A stretch of DNA of 64,000 bases from Gnetum montanum. Lineage: Eukaryota > Streptophyta > Gnetopsida > Gnetales > Gnetaceae. The stretch spans positions 200,883 to 264,882 of the forward strand of contig MNCI01007686.1 of assembly GCA_015680685.1 (NCBI GenBank). Reading direction: 5' to 3'. Of this stretch, positions 33,219-44,454 are shown one piece after another. The notes beneath the pieces were generated by a model that saw nothing but the letters and a program-made list of their open reading frames with translations, was not told the origin of the DNA and made no database searches. The position numbers and the translations under genes are program-made. Each line of letters begins with the position of its first letter. The stretch's first letter is position 1.

Positions 33219-33265
33219 ATTGATAATCATGGCCCCATGAGAGCATGGGAGTGTTGACATCAACA

Positions 33266-33270
33266 GATAG
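33266..33270. other. right target-site duplication of E3
   Basis: GATAG, identical to 26323-26327. Confidence 0.8.
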
Positions 33271-34777
33271 CCTCTCTAATAACCTAGAGAAGATCATTTT
33301 CCACCAGATCATAATGAGTTTGAAAAAATTTCAATGGGGAAACCATCATAACCTAGAGCCTTCCCATGACTCAACTTGGAACAAGCTACCTAAAGCTCCT
33401 CCTTGGTGATATCAGCATCTAAACTTTGCAACATAGTAGAATTGATAAGGCTAGGATAATTGAGGGTAGTAGTCTAAAAGATGAGATGTCCATAGAGGTA
33501 GTAGCAAAAAGGGTTTCATAATGGTTCTTAAGAAATGAGAGTATACTATTGTGGTTAGTGATGGTGGTATCATCACAAGAGATTTTTTCTAAAGAATGTG
33601 AAGGAGAAGAGCTATTTAGATACTTGAAAAATTCCTTACAATGTTTATCTTGAATATTTAACCAAGTGAGCCTACTTTTAGTTAAGGCACTTTGTGCTCT
33701 ATACACTTCCCATTGTTGGAAGGCTAACTGGGCTCTAGCTAACTCCTCCTAAACAAGAGTGTGGAAAGAATCTTGAGCTAATTTATGAATTAGATGTTCA
33801 ATATTAGGGTGAGTATTACTATATTCTTGTTTGACTTGAGTAGCCACTACCTTACCATATGAATGAGCAAAGTTCTGCACTCTACAAGAAGCACATTGCC
33901 ACCATTTAATCCAACCCACCTGATCTAAAGACCTAGGTTCAGCATTCCAAAGGTTAAAGAAAATAAGTCAAGTAGAAGGGGAAGAGAAGTAGTTGTTATG
34001 TAGTCAGAAAAGATGAAATTTATGTCTATAATTACTGCCATGAATCTAGATAGATATAGAGATGGCAAGATGGTTTGATAAGGTGGCGTGTTGATGCACC
34101 ATAGTAGCAGAGAAGGCTTGCCAAAAATAAAGGATAGAAAAATAGAACCTATCTAACCTACTGTAGATGTGAGCCTATCTAAGATAGAGATTGCTCCAAG
34201 TAAATCTATGAAACAGATTGCTAGCAGAGGCATCCATCCCATAAAAAAGGTAGAACTTTTTCTTAAAGGAAGACTAGGTTTGATACTTGAAATTTGGTAG
34301 TTGAAGAAACACCCCCGCCCCCAAGCTTATCTTGAGGAAATTCTATCATATTAAAATCTCCTTCAAAACTTCAAGGTATTGAGAGAAGAGAATTAGCTAG
34401 TTCCTACCATAGGAGAGCACGTTCTATAGAATCATTAGGGGCATAAATCGAGCAGATACTGAAGGGGCAATGCAAGGAGGAGAAGGTAGCCCAAGAAACT
34501 CTATGACCAGATTCAAAACCACTTTGAATGATTTTATCTTGATAGTAAGTTGATAAGATAATGGTAGCTCTTCCTTTCCCACTCACGTGGGAGGTAACAA
34601 GAATTGATAAGTGAGGGAGAAACCAATGGGCTCAAAGAGATAAATGGTTTGCTAAAATCTTAATTTTTTTAAGAGGAACAAAATCAAAAGTAATATTAAG
34701 ACTAGAAAGAAAGTTACTTGCACACTTTTGTTGAAGCCTATCAGTAATGCTTAGATGTTCCATGATAGGAGGTTCAT
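33271..34777 (-). pseudogene. LINE ORF2 start: endonuclease and RT linker
   Basis: ORF2 begins at the ATG 34777-34775 with MNLLSWNI, the APE-type endonuclease start (WNxRG expected; a stop now replaces R). The piece 34586-34404 contains VSWATFSSLHCPFSICSIYAP, an endonuclease core strand. Near 34350-34310 the minus strand gives EGDFNMIEFPQDKLGG, the endonuclease GDFN motif. The piece 33706-33419 (RLTWLNIQDKHCKEFFKYL and further) is the usual L1 linker before RT. It joins RT at 26322 once E3 is removed. Confidence 0.75.
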
Positions 34778-35843
34778 GGGGAAGCAGAGGGCATGTCAAA
34801 TGAGAGGTCAATAGAAGGTTCAAAAGTTGAAGTATCAACTTCCATTGTTTGTGAAAGGAGGACAAAGGAGTTGTTTGTAGTGACAAGGCCATCGAAAGTG
34901 TTCAGTGGAGAGGAAGTGGAGGGTGGAGTTGTAAGGGAGGAAGCTTTGATTCGTTTCCTTCCACTACCTATAACAAACTCCTCACCCAAGACAAAGTCCT
35001 TGAATGACTTTGAGGGGATGACATATGTTGAGGTATGTGCACCTGTCTATGGCATTTGTACCTTTGAGCGGCCAAACAAAGAGGAAGAGTTTGGAGCTAT
35101 TTTGGAAGAGGATCTAAACCTAAAATGATGGTGGGTGGAATGGTGTGTCTTGGAAATGGATTTTTTGAGATGTGATGGATTGATTTTTCTTAGCTAAGAA
35201 GGGGCACACCAAGATATGATGCTCAGCCAGATGATAATAGCTACATAAGTTTGGAAAATAAAAATAATTGATTTTCTAGGTGAAGAGTTTTCCACTAGTT
35301 CCAAAGGCTAATGAGGTCTTCGTAAGAGCAATATCAAGTTTGATATAATAACGGCAAATTTGAGTTCCATTGATCATAGTGCTATGGTCAGAAATAATAG
35401 GACCAAGGGTGCTCATGATGTTCCTCTCTATAGATGAAAAAATGAGTGGAAGATTTGACAATTCCACATACCAGGGAATTGTGTTAAATGCTAGTTCATT
35501 GACATTAAAGTTAAATCTCTAGGTGTGCATAATTAGAGTTGCATTCTATGTTGGAAAAATTTTGAGAGAGAGAGCCTTCTCAACCTAAAAGGCCTTGGAT
35601 AGTTCCATAAGAATAAAATTCTGAGCATAGTAATGGGCATGAGAAACTTGAATGCCCTGGGGTTGAAGGAGGCTTTGGATTTACGTGTTAATACTTAGAA
35701 ACCTTCATTATTTGAAGAAAAATAAAGTGTGTTGCAAAATCTTTAGAAACTGCATCAAAAAAATCATCCAGAAGAATGAAATCAATTTTAGGCAAGTTAG
35801 AAGAACTTCCCTACTGGGGAGCAAAATTGGACAAATTTGCCAT
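34778..35843 (-). pseudogene. LINE ORF1 (DUF4283-type with CCHC knuckle)
   Basis: Starts at the ATG 35843-35841 (MANLSNFAPQ, then a stop, then SSNLPKIDFI). The middle piece 35467-35276 (MELSNLPLIFSSIERNIMST and a LGPIISDHSTMING stretch) matches the pattern of plant L1 ORF1 after a DUF4283 domain. It is followed around 35265-35195 by FPNLCSYYHLAEHHILVCPF, a zinc knuckle whose second cysteine is Y. The C-terminal part (34989-34774) is S/T-rich. The protein would bind LINE RNA. Confidence 0.65.
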
Positions 35844-36088
35844 TGTAGAACCCACACAAAATTGACCCCATAGCACCAGCAAGACCACCCACCACCATAG
35901 AGAAAGTGAACACCACCACCACTCTCCCATAGCATATAATAGCATGTAGCTCTTGAACATAGCCACCCACTGCAACACCAAAATACATAATAATTGTGTA
36001 GAACAGCACCTCCAGCCACTGCATCGACCCATGAGGTGAGCACAGTGGTGGTTGCAACAATAGCAACCACAAAGGAAACCTTTAGTCC
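35844..36088 (-). other. LINE 5'UTR, inner part
   Basis: CCACC/GGTGG-rich text directly upstream of the ORF1 start, cut by E4. Overlapping open frames of 90-120 codons on the minus strand are low-complexity (C, W, V-rich) and read as noise. Confidence 0.5.
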
Positions 36089-36093
36089 CTAAG
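36089..36093. other. left target-site duplication of E4
   Basis: CTAAG, repeated exactly at 45275-45279. Confidence 0.85.
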
Positions 36094-36971
36094 TGATGAG
36101 TTGTCATCTTGTCAAGCCCCAATTTCAAAGCCCCCTAACGTCAGGTATCCAATGTCTGAGCCAAGAAGTGACGTTGAATATCCAACATTGCCTCATTTGG
36201 GTTTGCCTATAAATACAGCACTTGGACGCTTAGATGAGATAGTATGTAGAATGTATGAAGTAGGGAGAAATTTTTAGTTTTTAGTTTATTTTCCTTAGAG
36301 ATTGTTATTCCCAGTGCATGCCTGGAGTGTGATGTTTGTAATTGTACAAAACCTTTGTTTGAGTGTGACGTTCTTGGACATGTTACATGACTAGCAATAA
36401 AGATCAAGATTACTCCCATCATTGCAACATCCACTTAGATTATTATTGCTTTCAATTATTAATTATTTACTACTTTCTTTAGTTAAATGTTTCCATTTAT
36501 TGCTATTTACTATTCCTATTATTAAGCAAAATGCGTACACCTTAATCATGAGCATTTAAGTGTAAATACTTAGTAATCTAGTAGTGCATTATTTGGCACA
36601 CCCAGTGACATACACTTAGCAATTCTAGAAGTAGTCTTACAAAGTCCAAGACATATACAGATGATTAAGGGTGAATACCCATTGCACATAGGCTAGTTAG
36701 ATTTCATTTTCTATTATCCATTAGCTTAATTAATTTACCTTTTTATCATTATTAGGAGTAGTGTAAAATTAGAGGCAAACATAATACACCTCAGTTTGGA
36801 CTCAACCATACATGACAAAGCTACCACTAGTCCAAGTGGGAAGAAGTGAACTACGATTAGAGTGTAATGATCTAGATGCCATAACTAGTCCCATCCATGA
36901 AATTTGATCGGATCATGCGTGAGTGCTTGTGATTCATATGGTTGAGCATAGGGGTACCTTGCTGCTCATCA
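36094..36971 (+). repeat. 5' LTR of E4
   Basis: 878 bp. U3 carries AACGTCAGGTATCCAATGTC and GACGTTGAATATCCAACATT words; TATA box at 36208-36215. Confidence 0.9.
36208..36215 (+). promoter_or_regulatory. TATA box of E4 5' LTR
   Basis: TATAAATA in TTGCCTATAAATACAGCACT. Confidence 0.7.
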
Positions 36972-36990
36972 TTGGCATCATTGCTAGGGA
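36972..36990 (+). other. primer-binding site of E4 (tRNA-Asp type, decayed)
   Basis: TTGGCATCATTGCTAGGGA follows the LTR directly. The Athila-type site complementary to tRNA-Asp is TGGCGCCGTTGCCGGGGA; every difference is a C-to-T or G-to-A change. Confidence 0.7.
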
Positions 36991-37097
36991 TGGTGCTCGT
37001 TATCTAGATTAGTTATATCATACATGATTGTTGTAAAAGGTATTAACAATATGTCTTTCTGAAAATATTAAATCACACACACTATAAACCAACAACA

Positions 37098-39450
37098 ATG
37101 TCTCTCCCACATAGAAATGACAATGCACTGTATAGTGAATAGATTCATTGGAGAAATAACATGATATAAAATGAAGACAATTGGAGTGATCAACCTTATG
37201 CAAGGGTTTCTTATGATCATGACCACCCTAACAACACCCAAATACTACATTCATCTAAGGTAGATAATCTCAAAGGATATGGCATAGGTCCTAAACTAAG
37301 GGAGGCCTCAAGGCCTAAGACCTCAAAACCCAAAAATGATAAATCAAAGGACCCTGAAGAACACATAGAAGCCATGGCAATTCTTCTCTTTTCCTTCAAT
37401 GTCTAGTTCTGACGAAGATGAATGTAGGTATAGAGATATGGCTTCACTAAATAGTTGGACTAAAAATTGAAATCAAACCCATGGGAAAGGTCAAAGAAAA
37501 CATCATCATGATCAAACAAATAGCAATAGACATTTTACTCACAATTTTTTTGATGACAATGAACCCTTGTTAGCCACTAAGAGCCTAATGCACATCATAG
37601 AGGCCATTAAGATATCTCACAAACATCACAAAAAGAGCCATTTACCTAAGCTTAACATGACTAATATTTCTATATTTGCAAGAGGCTATAATTCAGATCC
37701 GCAACATTAATTAAAAGCCTTTCATGATGCCTGTGCTTTCTACAACATTGAAAGTGAGTGATAAAAGCTTAAATTATTTCCTAGGACACTAATTGATAGA
37801 GTTGCAGTGTGGTATAGATTGTTGAGACCAAATTCAATTCGATGATGGTCTATAATGCTGGAACTTTTCAACAAGAAATACCAAACCTATGTGAGGGTGT
37901 CCAATTTGAGGAGATAGATCCAAGAATGGAAATATGAACAACATGAGCCCTTGGACCTTACTGAATAGACACCCAAGCCATGGTTTCTTTGAGGAAAGGC
38001 AACTTTTCGACATCATAGATGGGCTTCATAATGAAACAAGGGAGATCCTTGGGATGTACACCCCAGGGTAATTATATGAGCTCCAAGCTCATCAGATCAA
38101 AGAGCTAATCGAGCATGTGGCAAAAGAAGAATGATAGATATGCAAATGGAAGAATGTTGAGAAATATCAATGGGACCAAACTCTTCAACAAAATGAGGTC
38201 CAAATCTATGATAAGGAGAACGAAACTGCTCTCGATATGGTGATTCCACAACAAACCTTGCCGATACAAAAATCTATTGATGAACTTGAAGCAAAGTTTA
38301 ATAGGATGTCTACATGGATATGTGAAAATATTACAACTCTCATTGAGACAGTCGAGGAGAGAATCATGCAAAATAAGCCAAGCGATCACAATCAACAAAG
38401 GATAAAGAACCAAGAAATAGCCAAGAACACTTTTTGACAAACAGGAAAAATAGCTAAGAAACGTGAGGTTATAGAATTAACCACAAACAAAGATAATCGA
38501 TGTGACATCTACATATATGACCATCCAAAGGGCCATTGCATAGTATTTTTGCATCTATGAGAGTATTGGGTAGGTGTCTTAAATCTGAAGTTTATGCAAA
38601 AGCACATGCTTGGGAGATTTCCTCTTCCACAAGGTAATTATAAACAATCCCACAAGTGATCATACCATCCTAGAGGGACTTATTACTAGCCTCAAAATGT
38701 TCATCAACCATAGTAGCAACAACCATAGTTGTGGAGGAGGCCACCACCAAATCAGCCATCTTTGCTGAAACCGCATGGATATTATGTTCAACACCCTATT
38801 TCTCCAACTAGTTCTACATCCTCCACTTCAAATCGCCACTACCACTCTCTTAAGTACCATCAATCCATGACATACCCTGAAGGATTACCACCTCATGCCT
38901 TTGACCATCCATCCTATCCTCATTATTCTCATAATCCACCTTCTTATATGCCACCTCCAACAACACTAGAAGGTTTTGCACCAAAATATCAACAAACGAG
39001 TGCCACTTGTGCTATAAATGTGCATAGACATGCTAACACCAATGGGTCCTAATCCAAACGTAAGAAATGTCCCTTCTGAAGGGAAGGCCATAAGCCAAAG
39101 CAAACCATGCATGGATCCACCACATCAACCAAACCACCATAAGGCCAACCTAGTGCACCACCTTCCCTATCACAACCAACATCCTTTGATTATACACAAG
39201 GGCCACCATCCATCAATACTCCAATCCCAAATCCAACTAATGAATTTAATAATGTGGGGAGACAAATACATCCATGCATACCATATCATGATCAAGGGTG
39301 CAATTGTGGGCCAACCATCTATAATGTTAACACATCTCATATCCTAACCCACCATACATTAACCATCAAGTGTGTGACCAACAATTTTTATACCCAGCCA
39401 CCACACCACCAATAGGTACCTAGTGGCTAGGGTATGGACAATTTCCAACA
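37098..39450 (+). pseudogene. gag of E4
   Basis: ATG at 37098 (MSLPHRNDNA). Reading across frames gives DQPYARVSYDHDHPNN, the acidic and basic H/N-rich stretch, then KYQTYVRVSNLR (37880-37915), an open piece at 38237-38437 (IDELEAKFNRMSTWICENIT), the zinc-knuckle remnant CDIYIYDHPKGHC near 38500-38540, and a P/H/S-rich tail (38729-39347). Collinear with E2 gag. Frequent TAG and TAA codons. Confidence 0.7.
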
Positions 39451-40884
39451 TTTCATACATGCATGGATCCTATTAGTCCACTTATTAATCCTTGCCACAG
39501 CCAAATGTTTAGTTGTGGGGGGTCACCCCCTCATTCTAATCTTCAAGATTCTTAAGTGCTTTTCATCCTTTTGTTTTGCAATTTTTTGTCATTTTCCTAT
39601 TTCTTAATCCAAGTTTTCCTATTTCTTCCAATTTTTTCTCTTTGTTGTTTTCATTTTCCTTATTATGTAATCTTGCTTGTGAATAAGATGATCATGTTGC
39701 CCAATGAGGTGAGGTTTTCTCTATGTTGTCAAGTCATAAGGGATTGATTATTTAGACATTGAGACCACGACATCCATCCACCCATTCCATTGATAAAAGG
39801 TTCGTGCTATGGTCATAATGGTAATCATTTTCATCATCCAAACTAAAAATAACTTCATAATCATTTTGTTTGGACAAAAGAGTGCAAAACCAAGATGGAA
39901 TGTAAAGGATGTGACATCAAGGGGAGTTCTGGATTCTCTTTGATCACTTCTGTATCTTCTATCATGTTGTTGAGGTTGTAACTATATCCTTGTAGATATA
40001 ACAAAAAATGGAAGTAAGAAGAACTTCAAATGGCATTGAATAAACTTCTACTAGTTCCATTGGAAATACATGTACCCATGCCTGAAGGTTGGTAGCTTCT
40101 CAAAATTCCAATATATATATATATATAATAAGTGTGCCCTAACAAAGCTTCACCCTTGGACAAAACGCCAAGTGATATTACTCCTTGCAAACTTGATAGT
40201 CTTATGGTTGTCCACTAATGTGATGAAATAATGTGATGTCATTGCAATGTGGTGTGGACTTGGTTTGCATCTTGGACAAAAGGACTCATGATTATTTCAC
40301 CATTAATAACACATAAGGTTTCATTGTGACCATGGTGAGACACCTCATGTTCCAACTTCTGCAAATCTCTTCTATAGTCCATCCCATATTGTTGTCCAAA
40401 TGATCATAACTTGTGGTTTTGTGTAACATAAAGTGATTATCTCAATTTTATGGTTTTAACATGTGTGTTTTATTTCACAAATATGCATTACATTCAATCC
40501 CTTTAGTGCCGATGGACATTATAGGTGTGGTTACACAAGGGCATCATAGGCTAGAGCCTACTTTGGGAAGGATCCACTTGTGTCACTTTTGTGACTTGTA
40601 CTTGTTTGACACAACCACATCATTTTTCACCTTCCAAGAACTCAATGGTTACATTTTATTGTTTCCCTTATCATGTCCTTGATCTATCCTAGAACCTCGA
40701 TTTCAATGCCTTTTTCTTGCTCTTTCTAGTGCTTTTCATGTCAATGACTTCACCTTCTCATACTTTTGGTGCCTCAAATTAGTTTTTCAGTTACCCCAAA
40801 ATGATGGACTTAACTTCAAACCTTCCACCCAATCACAGAGCTTTAGTTTGCATGCTTAGTTTCCTGATTCAGTGAACATTTTTG
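39451..40884 (+). other. E4 internal spacer
   Basis: Collinear with E2 11761-13204, including TAGTTGTGGGGGGTCACCC at 39510 and a (TA)n tract at 40113-40128. No recognisable ORF. Confidence 0.5.
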
Positions 40885-40975
40885 GACCTTGACATCACAT
40901 ACCCAACATTAGGTCAGATGCAACGTTGGGTAACTAATGTTAGGTCTCACAAAACTATATATATATGATCCCCGT
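40885..40975 (+). promoter_or_regulatory. internal promoter-like block of E4
   Basis: CCTTGACATCACATACCCAA, AACATTAGG, AACGTTGGGTAACTAATGTTAGG and TCTCACAAAAC lead into a TATATATATAT run at 40956-40966. The AACGT and CCAACATT words are those of the E4 LTR U3, whereas E2 has GATATC words in both places. Confidence 0.5.
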
Positions 40976-41501
40976 AGTACTTGAAATTCATCTTCATCAT
41001 TTGCTACTAGGTTATTTGTTCAAATTTCCTCTCGCAACTTAGAGCTCTACGCACTCATCTTCCACTTGTAATATTTAGCTCTCTACTGCTCCAATTTCTG
41101 TGCCATTTGCACCCATTTAAACCTAAAGTGTTTAACTTAGTTGTGGGGGGTGCTTGCATGTGAATCTTGCACCAAATTGCTAAAATTTGCTATCACCTAG
41201 AAGGTCTCATAAGGGTAATAATATTAAAAACTTTAGGAGTTATAATGAAAAATCACTCATGTTAATGCCAGAAATCCAATTTTTCCAACCCATGGGTGCA
41301 TAACCATCATTATAAGTTACATATAAGAAAAAAAGAGCTAATTACAAAGGGTCATAAAAGGAGATAGACACTTTTTGGGGATTTTTCTTGAAAATATTTC
41401 TAACTCTATGATCATATGCATTATGAACTTAATGAACTGAGGTTACAAGTCAGGTATAAACTGATTTATGATAACAAATATAACCTTAGTAACACTTGAC
41501 C

Positions 41502-41516
41502 TTTGCTTGATTGTAG
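41502..41516 (+). promoter_or_regulatory. splice-acceptor-like sequence before ORF-X of E4
   Basis: TTTGCTTGATTGTAG lies directly before the ATG at 41517. E5 has TTTGTGATTATAG before its ORF-X ATG, and E2 has TTTGCTTGATTGCAA (last G changed). A pyrimidine-rich stretch ending in AG fits a 3' splice site. Confidence 0.4.
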
Positions 41517-44257
41517 ATGGCCCCAAAAAGATGTGCTTAAGGTGAACCCTCTCAAAGAGCTGTTAAGCATCCACAAGGTGGCCATGGTTAGCAAGGCAAA
41601 CATGTATAACATGTAGAGTAGGAGGCCCAATCCTTCAGAATTCACCAAGAGGCTCCTACTACTAGGCAATCAGCCCAAGGGGAGGATATAGAACCACAAG
41701 CTTCTGAGTAGGGACAACATCTCACATTGCCTCCAAATTACCTTGCTACCACTTTAGAAATGTCCACATTAGCTTTGGTCATTGTGGAGATGAACTTTGG
41801 CCATTCATGGAGTTTTCTCTAGAAGCGGTTCGAACACAACTCAAGGCATCCCCATTATGGCCCATCCTGTCAAATAGTGACGAATGGTACCTGGGTGAAA
41901 CTTATCAGTTTTGGCACAGTAAATATGAGGGCAGCACCATTAATATCTATGGGATGATCATCCCTTATTCAATCAAAGTAATTACTGTGGCTCTCAACCA
42001 ACCAAATGAAGGGGCTAAGGTTGCTTATCTATCAACCAGATCTAACCCTGAGACTAAGAAATTATGGTTGAGACGAGCATACGACAAGGCGGATAAAATG
42101 TACAATGAAATGACTCTTGAGGAGAGAAAATATTTTAAGATCGAGACTTACCACCTATTTCCCACAAAAGGGATTAATTGAATTTCAACTTATGTGGCTA
42201 GGGAAAGTATCATTCTAATGGGTAAATTTGCGGCCAACCTTCCCTAATTTTACTTCACTAAAATTCAAAGGTAGTTTGAAGAAATGAAGTTAGGGAGACC
42301 AACACTTTCATTTCCTTGCTTAATTAAAAGGTTGTGCAAGCATGCTAGAATCCTAGGATATACTAATGATGTCCCTAGGAAGGCTCAAAACACCTCCTTG
42401 ATTGAACTCCTAAAACTTGCAGCACTGAGAAAGGATCTTGGTAAAGAATAAGAAGTGAAGAAGGAGGTAGAGCAACAAACTGAAACACAACATGAGCCTA
42501 AGCAGCATCCATAGGCACAAGCTTTTCTATTTCCACCATTGTAAGACTATAGGCCCATGATAAGCCATTTATAGAAGATTTCTAAAGTAGTTAGTTGAGG
42601 AAGCAAGGACAAGTCCAACCTCTTCAAAGTCATGGATGATGTCGTAGAGCTCACAGTGTCAACTGACCCAACATGGGGGGAGATCTCACTGCAATCAGGA
42701 GGAGAAGGATCCTAATGGTCATGAAAGATCTTTGGGAATGTTGCATCCTTCCAAGTAACATTGGAAACTAGAGAAGATACCATGATTGTCGTACTGCGAC
42801 ATATGGGTGCGGCAGGTGCAATAGAAGTCATCACAGATCATATCAAAGAATCATTCATGGTGCTTGTTGTGTCCTCAATAGATCTACTAGGAGCCAAAGA
42901 TGCATAAGCATTGGTCAGGACTTCAATAACTCCTGCGGTGCATGAGGATGTGCTTGATCAACTGCTACAGATAGGCCAAGTAATGACTACCTTGTTTGAC
43001 ATCTCTAGTGATGTCATTGTAGCCCAATCAGACCTCATCATCACAAAAGGAAAGTTGGTTATGGCAGAAATTAGGACAGAGCATGTGGACGTAGAAATAC
43101 AAAGATTACAGGAAGAGCTAATTACCTTGAGAGTCAAACAACAGGATCCCATCCATTTTGTTGTGCCAGACCAACTCGAACAATTCAATATGGAGTAGCT
43201 AAATAAGCTAACTGAGGAGAGAGTAGCCACTAAGCAAGAGAAAGAGAAGGCAATTTGAAATGCCTCTGTTGTTGATGAACAATCCCATGCATACAAAAAG
43301 ACATTGACTGTCATACAGGAAGAGAATAAGCAGCTCACCGTAGAAAATTCTAGGTTGACCATCGTGGAGAAGCAAAAGAACATTCTAAAAGAAAGCGTCC
43401 ATTAGTTAAGAGAACAACTAGTAAGGGTCAACCAAGATATGAATAAACTGGCTAGAGAGAATAGAATGCTCTTAATGAAGGAGGTCCGTGCTATTTGCCA
43501 AAAGTCAGCAATTAAAATTAGCACATGGAAAAATGAGGCCAAAAAGCATGAAAAACTAAAGAAGAACTTCCACGATCGAGTTGGCATATATAAGTAGATC
43601 AATGAAATGGAAATCCAGCTGACCAAAGCCCAGATCAGCTCCTTGTCAATCCAAAATCCTGAGTGGTAGCCCATCTTGGATAGCTATGTCTTGGTCTATC
43701 AAGTGAAAGTTCAGAACAAAGACCTGTAGATAGAAGATATGAAAGAATACATGGAGTTGGCTAACCTTAGATATGCCAACCTTGCCATGTTAACAATAGG
43801 TCACCCCTAAAATGAGCTAGAAAAAAAATTGGCAACCACCTATGCATTATATGAGAAAGAGTTTGCAGATCGAAAGGATGTTTTATAGAAGCTACAAGTG
43901 GCAAACTCAAAATTAAAGGTGGTCAAAGCCAACTATCAAGGACAAAAAGATGTAGGCTCGAACCTAGCTCAAAGATTGACAAATTATCATGAACTCAAAG
44001 ACAAAGCTAGGACCTTTAAGGAAGAATGATGACAATTCGTGACTTGGTACATAAAGGCAAATTAGATGTTTCTGCAACTGCCATGTCCTTAAGATGTACT
44101 GACGCCAGCACACATTAGCTTAACAGCCTGGATGGCACATGACCGAAGGATAGAAGAGGAGAAGTTGCAAGCATTGCTCAATCGCTACAAATTTCAATAG
44201 CCTAGTGACAAAGGGAAGTAATCAGTAGAAGAGCCACCACCTTCGAGCACCACATGA
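41517..44257 (+). pseudogene. ORF-X of E4 (unknown product, most complete copy)
   Basis: Opens with MAPKRCA (E5: MAPRLKRLQEEG), shifts frame, then is open at 41807-42181 with LKASPLWPILSNSDEWYLGE and RKYFKIETYHLFPTKGIN. This domain is followed by a ISTYVARESIILMGKFAA segment. From about 42910 (open 42911-43198) to 44180 it is K/E/L/I/Q-rich with repeated heptad-like hydrophobic spacing, so a long coiled coil is likely. Stops are almost all TAG or TAA at expected Q or W. About 900 codons in ancestral length. No similarity to protease, RT, integrase or a membrane envelope protein was recognised; no clear transmembrane segment was seen. Confidence 0.65.
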
Positions 44258-44442
44258 GCTTCCTAGTTTTTTTTTTTGCTTTGTAACAATGTGTCCCATT
44301 TTTTTGTATTACACCATTGCGACATGCAAAGAGTCAATTGGTTTGTTCATTGTTTAAGTTAGTCGATAATCCCATACATTTCCAATATCTTGTAAGGAAT
44401 TTGTTCCTCATTTTGTTTAACTTGAGGATGAGTTTTCATTCA

Positions 44443-44454
44443 GTTGTGGGGGTA
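44443..44454 (+). other. polypurine tract of E4
   Basis: GTTGTGGGGGTA directly before the 3' LTR. Confidence 0.65.

Larger units (their letters stand above)
26328..33265 (-). mobile_element. E3: LTR retrotransposon with gag, protease and integrase tail but no RT
   Basis: Two LTRs (26328-27418 and 32138-33265) share termini and the exact GATAG duplication. The minus-strand order is 5' LTR, primer-binding-like site, about 700-bp leader, gag, protease, C-terminal integrase and a 1.2-kb 3' region. RT, RNase H and the integrase core are absent: only about 220 bases separate the protease end from the integrase-tail ORF. Its ORFs (up to 194 codons) are longer than those of the other elements here. 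The two LTRs differ at roughly one base in ten by eye over the first 300 bases, so it is old but younger in look than E1. Confidence 0.85.
32138..33265 (-). repeat. 5' LTR of E3
   Basis: 1128 bp, collinear with 26328-27418. The inner plus-strand edge reads TATTGATG (TGTTGATG in the other LTR). The extra length is mostly the expanded GA tract at 33169-33218. Confidence 0.9.

Noticed and set aside
35708-36128. Three overlapping minus-strand open frames of 91-120 codons rich in C, W and V
   Set aside because: They overlap in different frames within the LINE 5'UTR and cross into E4 at 36094. Composition is low-complexity and there is no domain.
42958-43383. 141-codon minus-strand open frame
   Set aside because: It is antisense to the ORF-X coiled-coil region of E4; its C/S-rich composition is what the complement of K/E/Q-rich codons gives.
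41517-44257. Reading ORF-X as a retroviral-type envelope protein
   Set aside because: Position fits the Athila envelope-like ORF, but no signal peptide, transmembrane segment or furin-like site was recognised, and the composition points to a soluble coiled coil.
41517-44257. Reading TAG as glutamine (recoded stop) because stops so often replace Q
   Set aside because: The F-box gene and RT fragments use CAG and CAA normally, and the TAGs fit deamination of CAG and CTGG sites in old methylated repeats.
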